Below, one piece after another: positions 28,048-37,140 of a stretch of 64,000 nucleotides of DNA. How positions within the stretch are numbered: position 1 is the first letter of the stretch; every line of letters begins with the position of its first letter. Made by a program: the position numbers and the translations under genes. The DNA is from Lacinutrix algicola (GTDB lineage: Bacteria; Bacteroidota; Bacteroidia; Flavobacteriales; Flavobacteriaceae). The notes below the pieces were generated by a model. That model saw only the letters and a program-made list of their open reading frames with translations, was not told the origin of the DNA and searched no databases. The DNA lies in contig NZ_LIQH01000042.1 in assembly GCF_001418085.1 (NCBI RefSeq), positions 1-64,000 of the forward strand. Reading direction: 5' to 3'.

Positions 28048-28199
28048 CAGGATCGTGGAATCGAAGTATTCAATAATCTAATGAAAGAATTGCTACGTTC
28101 TCGCAATGACAAATAGAATTAATTTTTTTCATTAATCGAGTAGTCCAATAATCTAATGTATCCATTTGTTTATTCATCAACTAATTAAATATAAACACT

Positions 28200-28420
28200 G
28201 TACGACGCTAAAATCTATTCAACCACTTTATCATTCCTGTGCAGGCAGGAATCCATAATTAAGAGAAGTAAAGACGAATAATAGACTCCAGTCTTTGCAG
28301 GAATGACAGTACTGTGGAATCGAACTAATCAAACAATCCAAAAAATCCAAAAATCTAATTAATCCATTACCCTAATCGATTAATCCAAAAATCAAATCCA
28401 GCAAACATTCCAGCATAAAA
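28200..28420. repeat. Decayed palindromic element, copy 7, with spacer remnant
   Basis: Contains the spacer end CGCTAAAATCTATTCAACCA and a diverged palindrome from 28230 (TCATTCCTGTGCAGGCAGGA ... GCAGGAATGACAG). It fills the gap before the TonB receptor; nothing else is visible between 28050 and 28474. Confidence 0.7.
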
Positions 28421-28504
28421 AAAAGACAGTTCAGTAAGTATAAGTTTTAAAAACGATAGTGCAAACACATCTTTGTGCTATCAATTAAAATTAACGAACC
28501 AATT

Positions 28505-30658
28505 ATGAAGTCTTTTATAGCCATTTTCATCACACTAATCAGTTTACAGCTTTCAGCGCAAACCTCTATCAACGGAACAATTACAGACGTAAAAAATAAT
28601 CCAATAGAAGGTGCAAATGTATATCTTGATGGTACTTACGATGGAGCCACTACAAACGCAGAAGGACAATTTAGTTTTAAAACGACCGAAAGCGACACAC
28701 AAACGTTAACCGTGTCTTATATTTCTTTCGAGACCTATATGATGTCAAGCGACGTTTCTACTTTAAACAGTCTAAAAATCACCTTACGAGACGATGTAAA
28801 TGCACTCGATACCGTAGTGCTTTCTGCAGGAACTTTTTCGGCAGGAGACAATAGTAAAGTTTCAGCTTTAACGTCTATGGATGTGGTTACTACAGCGAGC
28901 GCACTTGGCGATTTTGTTGGTGCATTGCAAACATTACCAGGAACGACAACCGTTGCCGAAGATGGTAGACTGTTTGTTAGAGGTGGTGAAGCCGAAGAAA
29001 CCCAAATATTTATAGATGGTATTCGTGTGTTTACACCCTACACACCATCAGCAAATAATACTCCAACTCGCGGACGCTATTCGCCATTGTTATTCGATGG
29101 TATTACTTTTTCTACAGGTGGTTATAGTGCAGAATATGGTCAAGCTTTATCAAGCGTATTACTTTTAAGTACTATCGACGAGCCTACTCAAGAAAAAACC
29201 GATATCGGTATTATGTCGCTTGGCGCTACACTTGGTAACACACAAAAGTGGGAGCGAAGCTCGTTAAGTGTAAATGCATCGTATATAAATTTAGCACCTT
29301 ATCAGGCGATTTTTAACGATAGAAACCAATGGCACAAACCTTTCGAGACTATTTCTGGAGAAGCAGTTTATAGATATAAAACTAATAATGGCATGTTGAA
29401 ATTGTATTCGGCTTTCGATAAAAGTAATTTTGAATTAACCCAAGAGGATATTAATAATCCTGAAGGTTTATGTTTTAAACTAGATAATTCTAATCTTTAT
29501 CTTAATGGTTCTTACACTGAAAAACTAAAAAACAGATGGACATTGGCATCAGGAATTAGTTATACACATGCTAAAAACAAAGTGAATATTAATGCCGATG
29601 CTATCGATGATACCGAAAAATCAATCCACGCAAAGCTTAAACTTCGCAAAAGCTTTAACAACCGCTTTAAATTAAATTTTGGTGCAGAGTATTTTACAAC
29701 TCATTTTAGCGAAATGTTCCAAAATGAAACTATACAGCCTCTAGATTACGGTTTTAAAAATAATATCTCTGCTGCTTTTACAGAAGTCGATGTTATTTTC
29801 TCTAAAAAACTAGCCTTAAAAGCAGGATTGCGTGCAGAATATAGCGAGCTTTTTAAAGAAGCGACTATAGCACCAAGATTCTCTTTAGCTTATAAAACAG
29901 GAGCTAAAAGCCAAGTGTCTTTAGCATATGGCGATTTTTATCAAAACCCAAACTCTAGTATTTTAAAGTTTGAGCAAAACTTAGAAGCACAGCAAACACA
30001 ACATTATATTTTAAACTACCAATACAATAATGATGGTCGGATTTTTAGAGCTGAAACGTATTATAAAAACTATAACAACCTAATTAAATACGATACAGAG
30101 TTTGCAAGTTTCGATGCAAATTATAATAATTCCGGTAACGGATTTGCTAAAGGATTAGATCTCTTTTATCGTGATAATAAGAGTATAAAAAATATAGACT
30201 ATTGGGTAAGTTACTCGTATTTAGATACAGAACGCGATTATAACAACTATACCCAAGCAGCACAGCCTAATTTTGCAAACAAGCACAATGTATCTGTGGT
30301 TGGAAAATACTGGGTAGAAAACTGGAAAAGTCAAGTGGGTTTTAGTTACGCTTATGCTTCAGGTAGAACTTATACTAACCCGAACGAAGATGGTTTTTTA
30401 AACGCAAAGACTCAAAGTTACAATAGTTTAAGCCTTAATTGGGCATATTTATTAAGTCCGCAGAAAATTCTATATTTCTCTGTAAATAATGCCTTAGGTT
30501 TTAAAAATGTAAACGGTTATCAATATGCAAACACACCAGATATTAATAATAATTTTGCCAGACGTGCTTTAAAACCTGCTGCAGATCAATTCTTCTTTGT
30601 AGGTTTCTTTTGGACTATTAGTGAAAACGGAACTGATAACCAGTTGGATAATTTGTAA
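28505..30658 (+). CDS. TonB-dependent outer-membrane receptor
   Basis: 717 residues from the ATG at 28505, which directly precedes a signal peptide (MKSFIAIFITLISLQLSAQ). A carboxypeptidase-regulatory-like domain follows (SINGTITDVKNNPIEGANVY), then the plug (residues ~110-230, with GRLFVRGGEAEETQIFIDGI) and a beta-barrel of ~480 residues. No SusD-like partner lies next to it, so it is more likely a metal or cofactor receptor than a polysaccharide one. Ligand unknown. Confidence 0.88.
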   Translation: MKSFIAIFITLISLQLSAQTSINGTITDVKNNPIEGANVYLDGTYDGATTNAEGQFSFKTTESDTQTLTVSYISFETYMMSSDVSTLNSLKITLRDDVNALDTVVLSAGTFSAGDNSKVSALTSMDVVTTASALGDFVGALQTLPGTTTVAEDGRLFVRGGEAEETQIFIDGIRVFTPYTPSANNTPTRGRYSPLLFDGITFSTGGYSAEYGQALSSVLLLSTIDEPTQEKTDIGIMSLGATLGNTQKWERSSLSVNASYINLAPYQAIFNDRNQWHKPFETISGEAVYRYKTNNGMLKLYSAFDKSNFELTQEDINNPEGLCFKLDNSNLYLNGSYTEKLKNRWTLASGISYTHAKNKVNINADAIDDTEKSIHAKLKLRKSFNNRFKLNFGAEYFTTHFSEMFQNETIQPLDYGFKNNISAAFTEVDVIFSKKLALKAGLRAEYSELFKEATIAPRFSLAYKTGAKSQVSLAYGDFYQNPNSSILKFEQNLEAQQTQHYILNYQYNNDGRIFRAETYYKNYNNLIKYDTEFASFDANYNNSGNGFAKGLDLFYRDNKSIKNIDYWVSYSYLDTERDYNNYTQAAQPNFANKHNVSVVGKYWVENWKSQVGFSYAYASGRTYTNPNEDGFLNAKTQSYNSLSLNWAYLLSPQKILYFSVNNALGFKNVNGYQYANTPDINNNFARRALKPAADQFFFVGFFWTISENGTDNQLDNL

Positions 30659-30716
30659 GAATATTACAGATTTACTTTAATTGTATCAAATTCTTGAAGG
30701 TTTTACTATCATACAC

Positions 30717-31442
30717 CTATCCTTGTTCAAAAATAATATTTCTTTCAGTATTTTTCTTATACATGTTCTTAGGAGTAATCTCTTTGTTTACAGTTGAAGA
30801 ATAGTTTTTACTATTTGGGTTTAAAATATAATCTAGTTGATGTTCAATCATTTTTTCAAAAGGAATAAGGAAGTCTTTAGTTTCACATTGTTCTAAATCA
30901 CCTTCTTTAAGTAAGTTTAATACAGTATAAACAGACTCAATTGTACTAAGGCAAAGAGACTCTGGTTGTTGCTTGATAATAAACTTTGATTTTATTTTAT
31001 TGTCAAAACTTACTCTTTTTAGCTTTTGCAAGTTCTTACTTAGTTTAAGCATTTTACGAGCGCAAGGCCATGTGCCATCAATAAGAAAGATGTTTGGATT
31101 ATTACCCATAAAAGAATTCATTTCAGAACTTTTACTCATAGATAGGTTGAAATTATCTTTTCCGGGATAAAGTAAAAATGAAGGACTATTTTCCTGAGCC
31201 AATATTTTATTTACACGATTGTTATTAGTAAAATCGACACCAACTATAATTTCTGAATTTTCAAGTTGAAGGTTCGTTATGTGTCCAGTACCGTTTTTTT
31301 CTTTTTTGTACTCTTTTGGGTGCATAAGAATTATAAAACGAGTTTTAGTCTGTAAAGGGCTAATGTGTTTGCAAATACATGTACTTGAAGGTCTCATGCA
31401 TTTGTAGCATGTTATTCTTGGTTTTTTTATTTCTACTTGCAA
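30717..31442 (-). CDS. DTW domain protein, tRNA-uridine aminocarboxypropyltransferase-like
   Basis: 241 residues. An N-terminal Cys cluster (CYKCMRPSSTCICKHI) could bind zinc. The DTW-family core shows RFIILMHPKEYKKEKNGTGH and the LIDGTWPCARKML motif. Members such as TapT/TuaA add the acp group of SAM to uridine in tRNA. The gene stands at the left edge of the cassette region and is probably a normal chromosomal gene. Confidence 0.82.
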   Translation of the reverse strand: MQVEIKKPRITCYKCMRPSSTCICKHISPLQTKTRFIILMHPKEYKKEKNGTGHITNLQLENSEIIVGVDFTNNNRVNKILAQENSPSFLLYPGKDNFNLSMSKSSEMNSFMGNNPNIFLIDGTWPCARKMLKLSKNLQKLKRVSFDNKIKSKFIIKQQPESLCLSTIESVYTVLNLLKEGDLEQCETKDFLIPFEKMIEHQLDYILNPNSKNYSSTVNKEITPKNMYKKNTERNIIFEQG

Positions 31443-31469
31443 GTTGGCTCTTTTATTTTTTTTAGACGG

Positions 31470-31560
31470 TTATAACTGTATGGCTAGGCACGTAATGTAA
31501 CAAATAAAAATTGAATAAAAAATACAGTGATGACTTTCGTAATTAAGATAAAACTTAGTC
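31470..31560 (-). repeat. Decayed attC-like repeat, left margin of array 1
   Basis: ACGTAATGTAACAAATAAAA and TGAATAAAA, then GACTTTCGTAAT, align with the middle of the intact repeats (ACGTAATTTAGCAAATAAAA ... TTTTCGTAAG). The outer boxes are lost. The rest of 31443-31645 shows nothing else. Confidence 0.5.
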
Positions 31561-31645
31561 CTTAATTACCAGTTAAGATGAGGAAATAGAAATAAAACTA
31601 TTACAAGCTAATTTTAGAGTGTTAAGTAAAGTTGTTATAAGATTC

Positions 31646-32176
31646 TTAAATTAATTCTATTGTATCAATTATAAGTTTAAAGTTTTCATCTTTTTTATTT
31701 CCAACTAAAAACACGATTTGCTCTATAAAATCATGTGAAAAATTAGGAGCATTTAATCGTTTACCTCGAAAAGAAGGATACATATCTTTCAAAGCTATTT
31801 CAATATCTTCCCATTTATTTGAAGTAGAAAACGTAGTGATATAGGAATAATAATTTCCTGAATTATCTTTAACTCTAAATTGATAATCTTTACCATCTCC
31901 TTTTAACTTGATTTTTATTTTCTTGTAATTTTTTACTTCAGTTTTATTACAGTTATATTGAACTGATGAGAAACCTCCATTATTTTCTAAAGACACATGT
32001 CCTTCAAAAACTCCAAATCCGTCAGAGTTGAGTTTAAATTGGCTTGATGATCTTCCGCCCATTACCACATCGTCAACAACATTCCATTTTTGAACGTCTG
32101 AATCTTTATTAAAATCAAAAATCATTTTAGAATTCATTCCTTGTAAAAAAAATAATATACACATCAAATATTTCAT
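31646..32176 (-). CDS. CIA30 family secreted protein
   Basis: 176 residues. A signal sequence (LMCILFFLQGMNS) precedes the CIA30 fold: MIFDFNKDSDVQKWNVVDDV, VMGGRSSSQF and the galactose-binding-like beta sandwich (GFSSVQY, YQFRVKDNSGNYYSYITTF). Mitochondrial CIA30 assists complex I assembly, but bacterial secreted members need not share that role. It may be the outermost relic of the cassette array, since a decayed repeat lies behind it. The 32177-32417 gap shows no gene. Confidence 0.75.
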   Translation of the reverse strand: MKYLMCILFFLQGMNSKMIFDFNKDSDVQKWNVVDDVVMGGRSSSQFKLNSDGFGVFEGHVSLENNGGFSSVQYNCNKTEVKNYKKIKIKLKGDGKDYQFRVKDNSGNYYSYITTFSTSNKWEDIEIALKDMYPSFRGKRLNAPNFSHDFIEQIVFLVGNKKDENFKLIIDTIELI

Positions 32177-32417
32177 TACCCAAGTATAATTTGTTTAATA
32201 ATATTTGTATAAATTTAAACAAAATAATAATTGATTGAGAATTAATTCAGATAATTTTACTTTCTTCTAATTATATATGAATTTATTTCACTTTTCCATT
32301 TGTAAATCTGGTCGAGTAGAAGCGTTCGATTTTATTTTAATATCCTTTTTACAAGATTTGCAATATGTGTGTAAATTCATTTTTTGTTTTAACTCTATAA
32401 TTATTAAAAAACCGGAA

Positions 32418-33191
32418 TTATTCTTTTATGTTGTTATAGCTAGTTTTTCCTTTTTTGTTCTTTCCCCAAGCAATAACTTTTACTCCTTTTGAGTATTGAA
32501 TTTTGTTGGGTTTGTTTTTGATTAGTTTGTTAAATCTCGGATAATTAAACTCTAAATTTTTCAAGTCAAGTTCATTAATTGACCATTCTAAATGATGAAT
32601 TTCAAATTCGTTTATTGAATTTTCTGTATCTTGAAAAAGAGCATATCTTTCAGTTAACCACTTTTCTAACTCCGTTTTTTTTGTAGATCTTTTTCCAATT
32701 TCAAATTGTATATTCAATTTGTCATTAAACTCCGAGTTATAAGATTTGTATTGGTTTTTAGTTCTTTTTATTTTTGAAAATCTATAAGGAAGTTCAGACA
32801 TTGTTTTCGCAATTTCGCACGATAAACTTTTTCCACCTTCAATGCTTAAAAAATACACTCCAGTTTTGTTATTTAATTTTACATAAGTTCGAATATTAAT
32901 TTCATCAAAATTTGAAATGAGTGGGAAAGCAGGTAAATTTTTAGGTCTTATGTTTTCCATAGTAAAAGCAACTACGGAAATCCAAGGTTTTCCTTCAAAA
33001 AGGTCAATTTCGAGTTCCTTTGGAATAAATTTTTTCAATTCGGATAATTCCACTTGCCAATGAAGAAATATTGCATTATTCCACTCTTGATAAAATTTCC
33101 AATTTTCATTTGGCATTTTCCAAGGTCTGTGTTCTGTTGTATTTAGTATCTCTCGAATTGTCATTTCTCTAATACGTTGCAAAGTTTTCAT
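32418..33191 (-). CDS. DUF2071 (YqjF-like) protein
   Basis: 257 residues with the DUF2071 pattern: NAIFLHWQVELSELKKFIPK, FEGKPWISVVAFTMENIRP and INIRTYVKLNNKTGVYFLSI. No signal peptide. Function of the family is unknown. A half repeat of the attC-like type lies just upstream of its start (33205-33240), which suggests that it is an old cassette gene. Confidence 0.82.
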   Translation of the reverse strand: MKTLQRIREMTIREILNTTEHRPWKMPNENWKFYQEWNNAIFLHWQVELSELKKFIPKELEIDLFEGKPWISVVAFTMENIRPKNLPAFPLISNFDEINIRTYVKLNNKTGVYFLSIEGGKSLSCEIAKTMSELPYRFSKIKRTKNQYKSYNSEFNDKLNIQFEIGKRSTKKTELEKWLTERYALFQDTENSINEFEIHHLEWSINELDLKNLEFNYPRFNKLIKNKPNKIQYSKGVKVIAWGKNKKGKTSYNNIKE

Positions 33192-33204
33192 CTATATTAA
33201 ATGC

Positions 33205-33245
33205 CCAGAGACCAAGCAATTAATTGTATAAGGTAATGTTAAATC
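33205..33245 (-). repeat. Half attC-like repeat
   Basis: GACCAAGCAATTAATTGTAT followed by AAGGTAATGTTA resembles the right half of the repeat at 37001-37133 (GACCAAGCAATTAAATATAT then ACGGTGTTG). The left half is missing. Confidence 0.5.
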
Positions 33246-33251
33246 GAATTT

Positions 33252-33842
33252 TTATTTTAATGTATTCATTCTCATTCTTTCTTCATGTGCTTTTTGTTGT
33301 AATTCTTTATTTTCTGGATCTTTCATTAGTTTTTTTTCTGCCTCAACATATTCAGGGAAATCTCTATTTCGCATTTCTAATATTTTTTCAGTAGATAAAA
33401 AATAAAGAGATGCTCCAATAACTCCGAACATTATTAGTCTGGTTAAGAGATTAGAATAATAAGTGCTTTTTGAATTTATACTTTTATAAATTACGATTGC
33501 TAATATTGGTAATAAACCACATAAACTTATTAATAAACCTTGATTGGCAAATGGCCAACGTTGAAATTTAAATAGCGAGTATATGCTTAAAAATGATAAA
33601 ATAAAGCCTGTAAAAATTCCACCTAAAATTCTTAAAGTACTTATTCCTTTGTAAGAATCTTTTTTAAAAATAGACCTCAATCTTACATTGTTTAACAATG
33701 CAAAACCAAATCCGAAATACATCATCGATAATACTAAAATTAGAAGTGTAATAGTTATATTAAAATACGGCAAAGTGAAGAATAATCTAACTAACATTAG
33801 AATTATAATTAATCCTCCAAGAATTTTTTCAGTTTGTTTCAT
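33252..33842 (-). CDS. Hypothetical membrane protein
   Basis: 196 residues with about five hydrophobic segments (GGLIIILMLVRLFFTLPYFN, FGFALLNNV, ILGGIFTGFILSFLSIYSLF and others) and a charged C-terminal tail (EAEKKLMKDPENKELQQKAH). No known family recognised. Lies among decayed cassette repeats. Confidence 0.65.
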   Translation of the reverse strand: MKQTEKILGGLIIILMLVRLFFTLPYFNITITLLILVLSMMYFGFGFALLNNVRLRSIFKKDSYKGISTLRILGGIFTGFILSFLSIYSLFKFQRWPFANQGLLISLCGLLPILAIVIYKSINSKSTYYSNLLTRLIMFGVIGASLYFLSTEKILEMRNRDFPEYVEAEKKLMKDPENKELQQKAHEERMRMNTLK

Positions 33843-33962
33843 ATGTTTGCTAACTTTTTTTTATAAATTTAGTTGCATTCCTTAAGAGCTAAATTGCAAT
33901 TGAGATTAAAAAATTAAAGATTTTTAAATTCACTATAAAGGTTAGTTTTTTGGATACTCAAT

Positions 33963-34145
33963 TTAATTTTTGTGCTTTTCTTTTTTAGTATTGAAAATTG
34001 AAATTAATGTTACTATAATAACTATCGAAGATAAAATAAGTGACCAAATTGTCTTTGATTCCGAGATATTAGAAAAATCTAAATTTAGGATGCTTAAAAT
34101 ACTTGCAATTATTATAACTATTGACAAAAAGTTTCTTTTATTCAT
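33963..34145 (-). CDS. Hypothetical small two-helix membrane protein
   Basis: 60 residues: MNKRNFLSIVIIIASILSIL, a short polar loop, then LILSSIVIIVTLISIF and a Lys-rich tail, the outline of a two-helix inner-membrane protein. ATG start and orientation match the cassette genes. No family recognised; reality inferred from composition only. Confidence 0.5.
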   Translation of the reverse strand: MNKRNFLSIVIIIASILSILNLDFSNISESKTIWSLILSSIVIIVTLISIFNTKKEKHKN

Positions 34146-34192
34146 TTTTCTTTGTTTTCAATTAAATTTTATTCTGCCAATAGAATTGTTAC

Positions 34193-34304
34193 GGTTAACA
34201 TAAGTATGGCTGACTGTTTATGTTTGAGGAATTTCAGATGCTGCAAACATGCAAAAATCTTTTGATTAAACACTAAACCGTAATTATTTTATACGATGTT
34301 GTGC
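34193..34304 (-). repeat. attC-like repeat 1 (decayed, apex lost)
   Basis: Left box GGTTAAC, right box GTTGTGC. The arms TTTGATTAAACACTAAACCG and ATTTTATACGATGTT match the third repeat type, but the apical hairpin is shortened to GAGGAATTTCAG. Confidence 0.7.
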
Positions 34305-34879
34305 ACAGTTTTTTTTCTTTTTATTATTTCAAAAATCCCCAAAGTTAAAATTGCAATTATAAATCCTTGTAGAAAAATCATTCCAATTCCGAATGAGAGT
34401 AAGTCTATTAATTCAACATTTCTATTAACAAATTCGCCATTTTTATTATTAGTCAAGTAATCTCGATGAAAACTAGTTACAATTATTATAAAACGCTCAA
34501 AATATATTCCGCTTTTCATTCCAAATGCGACTAAAAGTACGTACCAATATTTTGACGCCAATTTTTTAATGAATAAAGAAAAAGGTAAAATTAAAGCAGA
34601 TACAAACATTATCCAATATGCCCAAGCGTAAGGGCCAGTTGCTCTATTAATAAAAGCGTATTCTTTAGGTTTTTCAGTCATTGCCATTGCAATGAGATAG
34701 AAAGACCAAGCAATTATTGCATAGAAGATAATTGTCCAACGCATTAAATTTAGTGCTTTTTTTGTTTCAAATCGGTTTTTGAAAATTAGTTTGACAAGAA
34801 TTAAAGTCAGAATTATTGGAATCAGACAGAGAATCAAATTCGCATCAATCATTTCAATAATTCTATTATACAACTCCAT
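34289..34879 (-). CDS. Hypothetical multi-pass membrane protein (cassette)
   Basis: 196 residues with five hydrophobic segments (LILCLIPIILTLILVKLIF, IIFYAIIAWSFYLIAMAM, YWIMFVSALILPFSLFI and two more) and a basic tail. No family recognised. The last four residues and the stop codon are supplied by the attC-like repeat, which implies that the reading frame was joined to the repeat when the cassette formed or later lost its own end. Confidence 0.65.
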   Translation of the reverse strand: MELYNRIIEMIDANLILCLIPIILTLILVKLIFKNRFETKKALNLMRWTIIFYAIIAWSFYLIAMAMTEKPKEYAFINRATGPYAWAYWIMFVSALILPFSLFIKKLASKYWYVLLVAFGMKSGIYFERFIIIVTSFHRDYLTNNKNGEFVNRNVELIDLLSFGIGMIFLQGFIIAILTLGIFEIIKRKKTVHNIV

Positions 34880-34910
34880 TTTTTGTTTTTCCTAGATCGC
34901 TACTCAAATT

Positions 34911-35043
34911 GTTCACAGCGTTTATGTATATGATTTGTTGCGTATTTAAACACTAAATTTAGCAAATAAAAACCGAATAGAAAATCCGCGAGGGTTTTCG
35001 TAAGGAAGCTACAACTAGCAATAAATTATATACGGTGTTACCT
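34911..35043 (-). repeat. attC-like repeat 2
   Basis: Left box eroded (GTTCACAGCG), right box GTTACCT. Apex GAAAATCC-GCGA-GGGTTTTC. Confidence 0.85.
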
Positions 35044-35905
35044 ACAGTATTTTGGGTTTTTTATAAAAATCATTTAAGTTATTTGTGTAAAGATAATTAG
35101 TCATTTTGTGTTTTATTTGAAAAACAGCCGGTTCTTTTGCATTTAAAGGGACTAACATTAATTTACTTTTGTTACGACAATTTATTCTGTTTTTTGAAGA
35201 ATCAAAACTTACATCAAAATAGTAAAGGTATTTTGCAACCCAATTAACTTGACCAATAGCTTTTTCTTTATCTATGAAACCATTTTGATTTCTTAATTCA
35301 ATTGCTTGTTTGTTTTCGATAATTGCTTTTTGATATTCAACAGCATTTAGTGGAACTCCATTTAAGTAAGGAATATAATTAATTTGAGCATCCATAAAGA
35401 CCCATTTTTTTAAATCTGGGATATAAGCTTCAGAAACTACGTGTCCAGCTCCATATTTTGTTGTTTCCACATCTTTAGTCTTTAAACCTAAAGTTCTTGT
35501 TGGAATACTAATAGAATTTAATGTTGCTGAAAGTACTATTCCATATTCTACACATCTAAATTGTTCTCCGTTATTTGCTTGTTCTAAAATATATAAAGCA
35601 TTACTTTCTTTAGGTTTATTGTTTCCATTGTGTTTCCACTGACTGTGAGTCCAATTCATTAAAATAAGTGCTTTATCTATATCATTTTTAGAATCTGAAA
35701 TCATTGAATCAAAATGATATTTTTCGTTTAATTCAATAAGGTTAGTATTCGTTTTTGGATCAGGGAAGATAAGTTCACAACTTAACTTACTTTCATTTTG
35801 ATCGAAAGCAATTTTATAAATTTGTTTTAATGGTGAGTTATTGTTTTTACAGCTAATTGTTCCTATGAAAATAAGGATTATGAATAAGTATGTAATTTTT
35901 CTCAT
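35042..35905 (-). CDS. Transglutaminase-like domain lipoprotein (cassette)
   Basis: 287 residues. Lipoprotein signal ends IGTISC-KNN. The transglutaminase-like core has the Cys-His-Asp triad in order: Cys in EQFRCVEYGIVLSATLNS, His in GAGHVVSEAYIP and Asp in WVFMDAQ. Members may be cysteine proteases or transglutaminases acting outside the cell. Its unit ends match (GTTACCTACA on the left, TGTAGGCAAC on the right, one mismatch). Confidence 0.82.
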   Translation of the reverse strand: MRKITYLFIILIFIGTISCKNNNSPLKQIYKIAFDQNESKLSCELIFPDPKTNTNLIELNEKYHFDSMISDSKNDIDKALILMNWTHSQWKHNGNNKPKESNALYILEQANNGEQFRCVEYGIVLSATLNSISIPTRTLGLKTKDVETTKYGAGHVVSEAYIPDLKKWVFMDAQINYIPYLNGVPLNAVEYQKAIIENKQAIELRNQNGFIDKEKAIGQVNWVAKYLYYFDVSFDSSKNRINCRNKSKLMLVPLNAKEPAVFQIKHKMTNYLYTNNLNDFYKKPKIL

Positions 35906-35910
35906 ATTGT

Positions 35911-36041
35911 AGGCAACGTTTATGTCTATGGTTAGTTGCGTGTTTAAACACTAAATTTAGCAAATAAAAACCGAATAGAAAATCCGCGAGGGTTTTCGTA
36001 AGCAAGCTACAACTAGCAACAAATTATATACGGTGTTACCA
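35911..36041 (-). repeat. attC-like repeat 3
   Basis: Left box AGGCAAC, right box GTTACCA. Apex GAAAATCC-GCGA-GGGTTTTC; arms as in repeat 2. Confidence 0.88.
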
Positions 36042-36062
36042 CACGTTTTTATTCCGATTTTG

Positions 36063-36992
36063 CTATTCTAAAATCCAATTTATTAAATTATCTGTATCAA
36101 CGATTGACCAACTATGTGGATTTCTATCGCCATCGTTTTGGTAGCCTTTTTCTTTTGTTTGAATCAACTCTACATTATTCCAATTCCTATCATTTAATAG
36201 CTCATTGGTTTTTTGAAGTATGTAAGCATTTGTGCTTTCAAAGTCAGTCTGTCTATTTTCTTTCCACCAAAGTGTATCAGGTTCAGTATAGAAACGTAGT
36301 TTTTTGTTTTTTAGTTTTTTGATATTATCTATATTATTAGTTTTAATAGTAAGTGGCGAAACTTTTTGAATGTTGATAAGCAATGAATCTTTCCCTCCAA
36401 ACTCTTCTTCAAAATAATTGATTATCCATTTTGGTTCTGCAAGACGTTCTTCAGAAAAGTCTTTTCGAACAATGTCTTTTTGAGAACTTTCGTAAAGTGC
36501 ATATAAGTCAATTGGTGAGTCAATGACAAAAACACCTTTTGGTTTTAATAATGAATTGGTTTTGGATAGATAATCTGAAAGACTTAAAGCTACGGTTCCA
36601 CCAATAGACATACCTCCAATAAAAGTATTACCTGTTTTTAAGTTGTTATCTTTAATTGCTTTTAGTATTAAATTTGACAACTGTTCCGAATCACCTTTTT
36701 CAATCCATAAGTGTCTGCCAAAATTCATTAAGAGTACCGAAATACCTTTTTCTGTTGCCTTCTCAACAATTTTAAAATCTCGCTTAGTTTCTTTTGAAGT
36801 AGAACCACCACCTGGAAATACAATTAATAATGCTTTTGATTCACTTGATTTTATGAGTTCATAATCATCATTTTGAATAGTTGTGATTTCGTTTTTTTCA
36901 GCGTCTATTTTTTTTGACTTATTTTTACAGCTAATTACAAGAATTAACAATAATAGAATTCCAAAATTTGTTATGTGTTTGTAATGTTTCAT
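36063..36992 (-). CDS. Alpha/beta-hydrolase lipoprotein (cassette)
   Basis: 309 residues. Lipobox VISC-KNK. The hydrolase fold shows ALLIVFPGGGSTSKET (oxyanion region), the nucleophile elbow FIGGMSIGGTVAL with Ser as candidate nucleophile, and a C-terminal NPHSWSIVD with candidate His. Probably a surface or periplasmic esterase or peptidase; substrate unknown. Unit ends GTTACCACAC and TGTGTGGTAAT match apart from the last base. Confidence 0.78.
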   Translation of the reverse strand: MKHYKHITNFGILLLLILVISCKNKSKKIDAEKNEITTIQNDDYELIKSSESKALLIVFPGGGSTSKETKRDFKIVEKATEKGISVLLMNFGRHLWIEKGDSEQLSNLILKAIKDNNLKTGNTFIGGMSIGGTVALSLSDYLSKTNSLLKPKGVFVIDSPIDLYALYESSQKDIVRKDFSEERLAEPKWIINYFEEEFGGKDSLLINIQKVSPLTIKTNNIDNIKKLKNKKLRFYTEPDTLWWKENRQTDFESTNAYILQKTNELLNDRNWNNVELIQTKEKGYQNDGDRNPHSWSIVDTDNLINWILE

Positions 36993-37000
36993 TATATGTG

Positions 37001-37133
37001 TGGTAATGTTGATGTGTATGGTTAGTTGCGTGGTTAAGCAACTAAGTTCGCAAACAAATCACAGATAGAAAATTCCAGCGGAATTTTCGTAAGGCGGCAG
37101 TGACCAAGCAATTAAATATATACGGTGTTGCCA
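37001..37133 (-). repeat. attC-like repeat 4
   Basis: Left box TGGTAAT (last base changed), right box GTTGCCA. Apex GAAAATTCC-AGC-GGAATTTTC, a compensated variant. Confidence 0.87.
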
Positions 37134-37140
37134 ACTGTTT

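Noticed and set aside
32277-32492. Plus-strand open frame before the DUF2071 gene
   Set aside because: Overlaps the end of that gene and has no protein-like features; it starts in AT-rich intergenic sequence.
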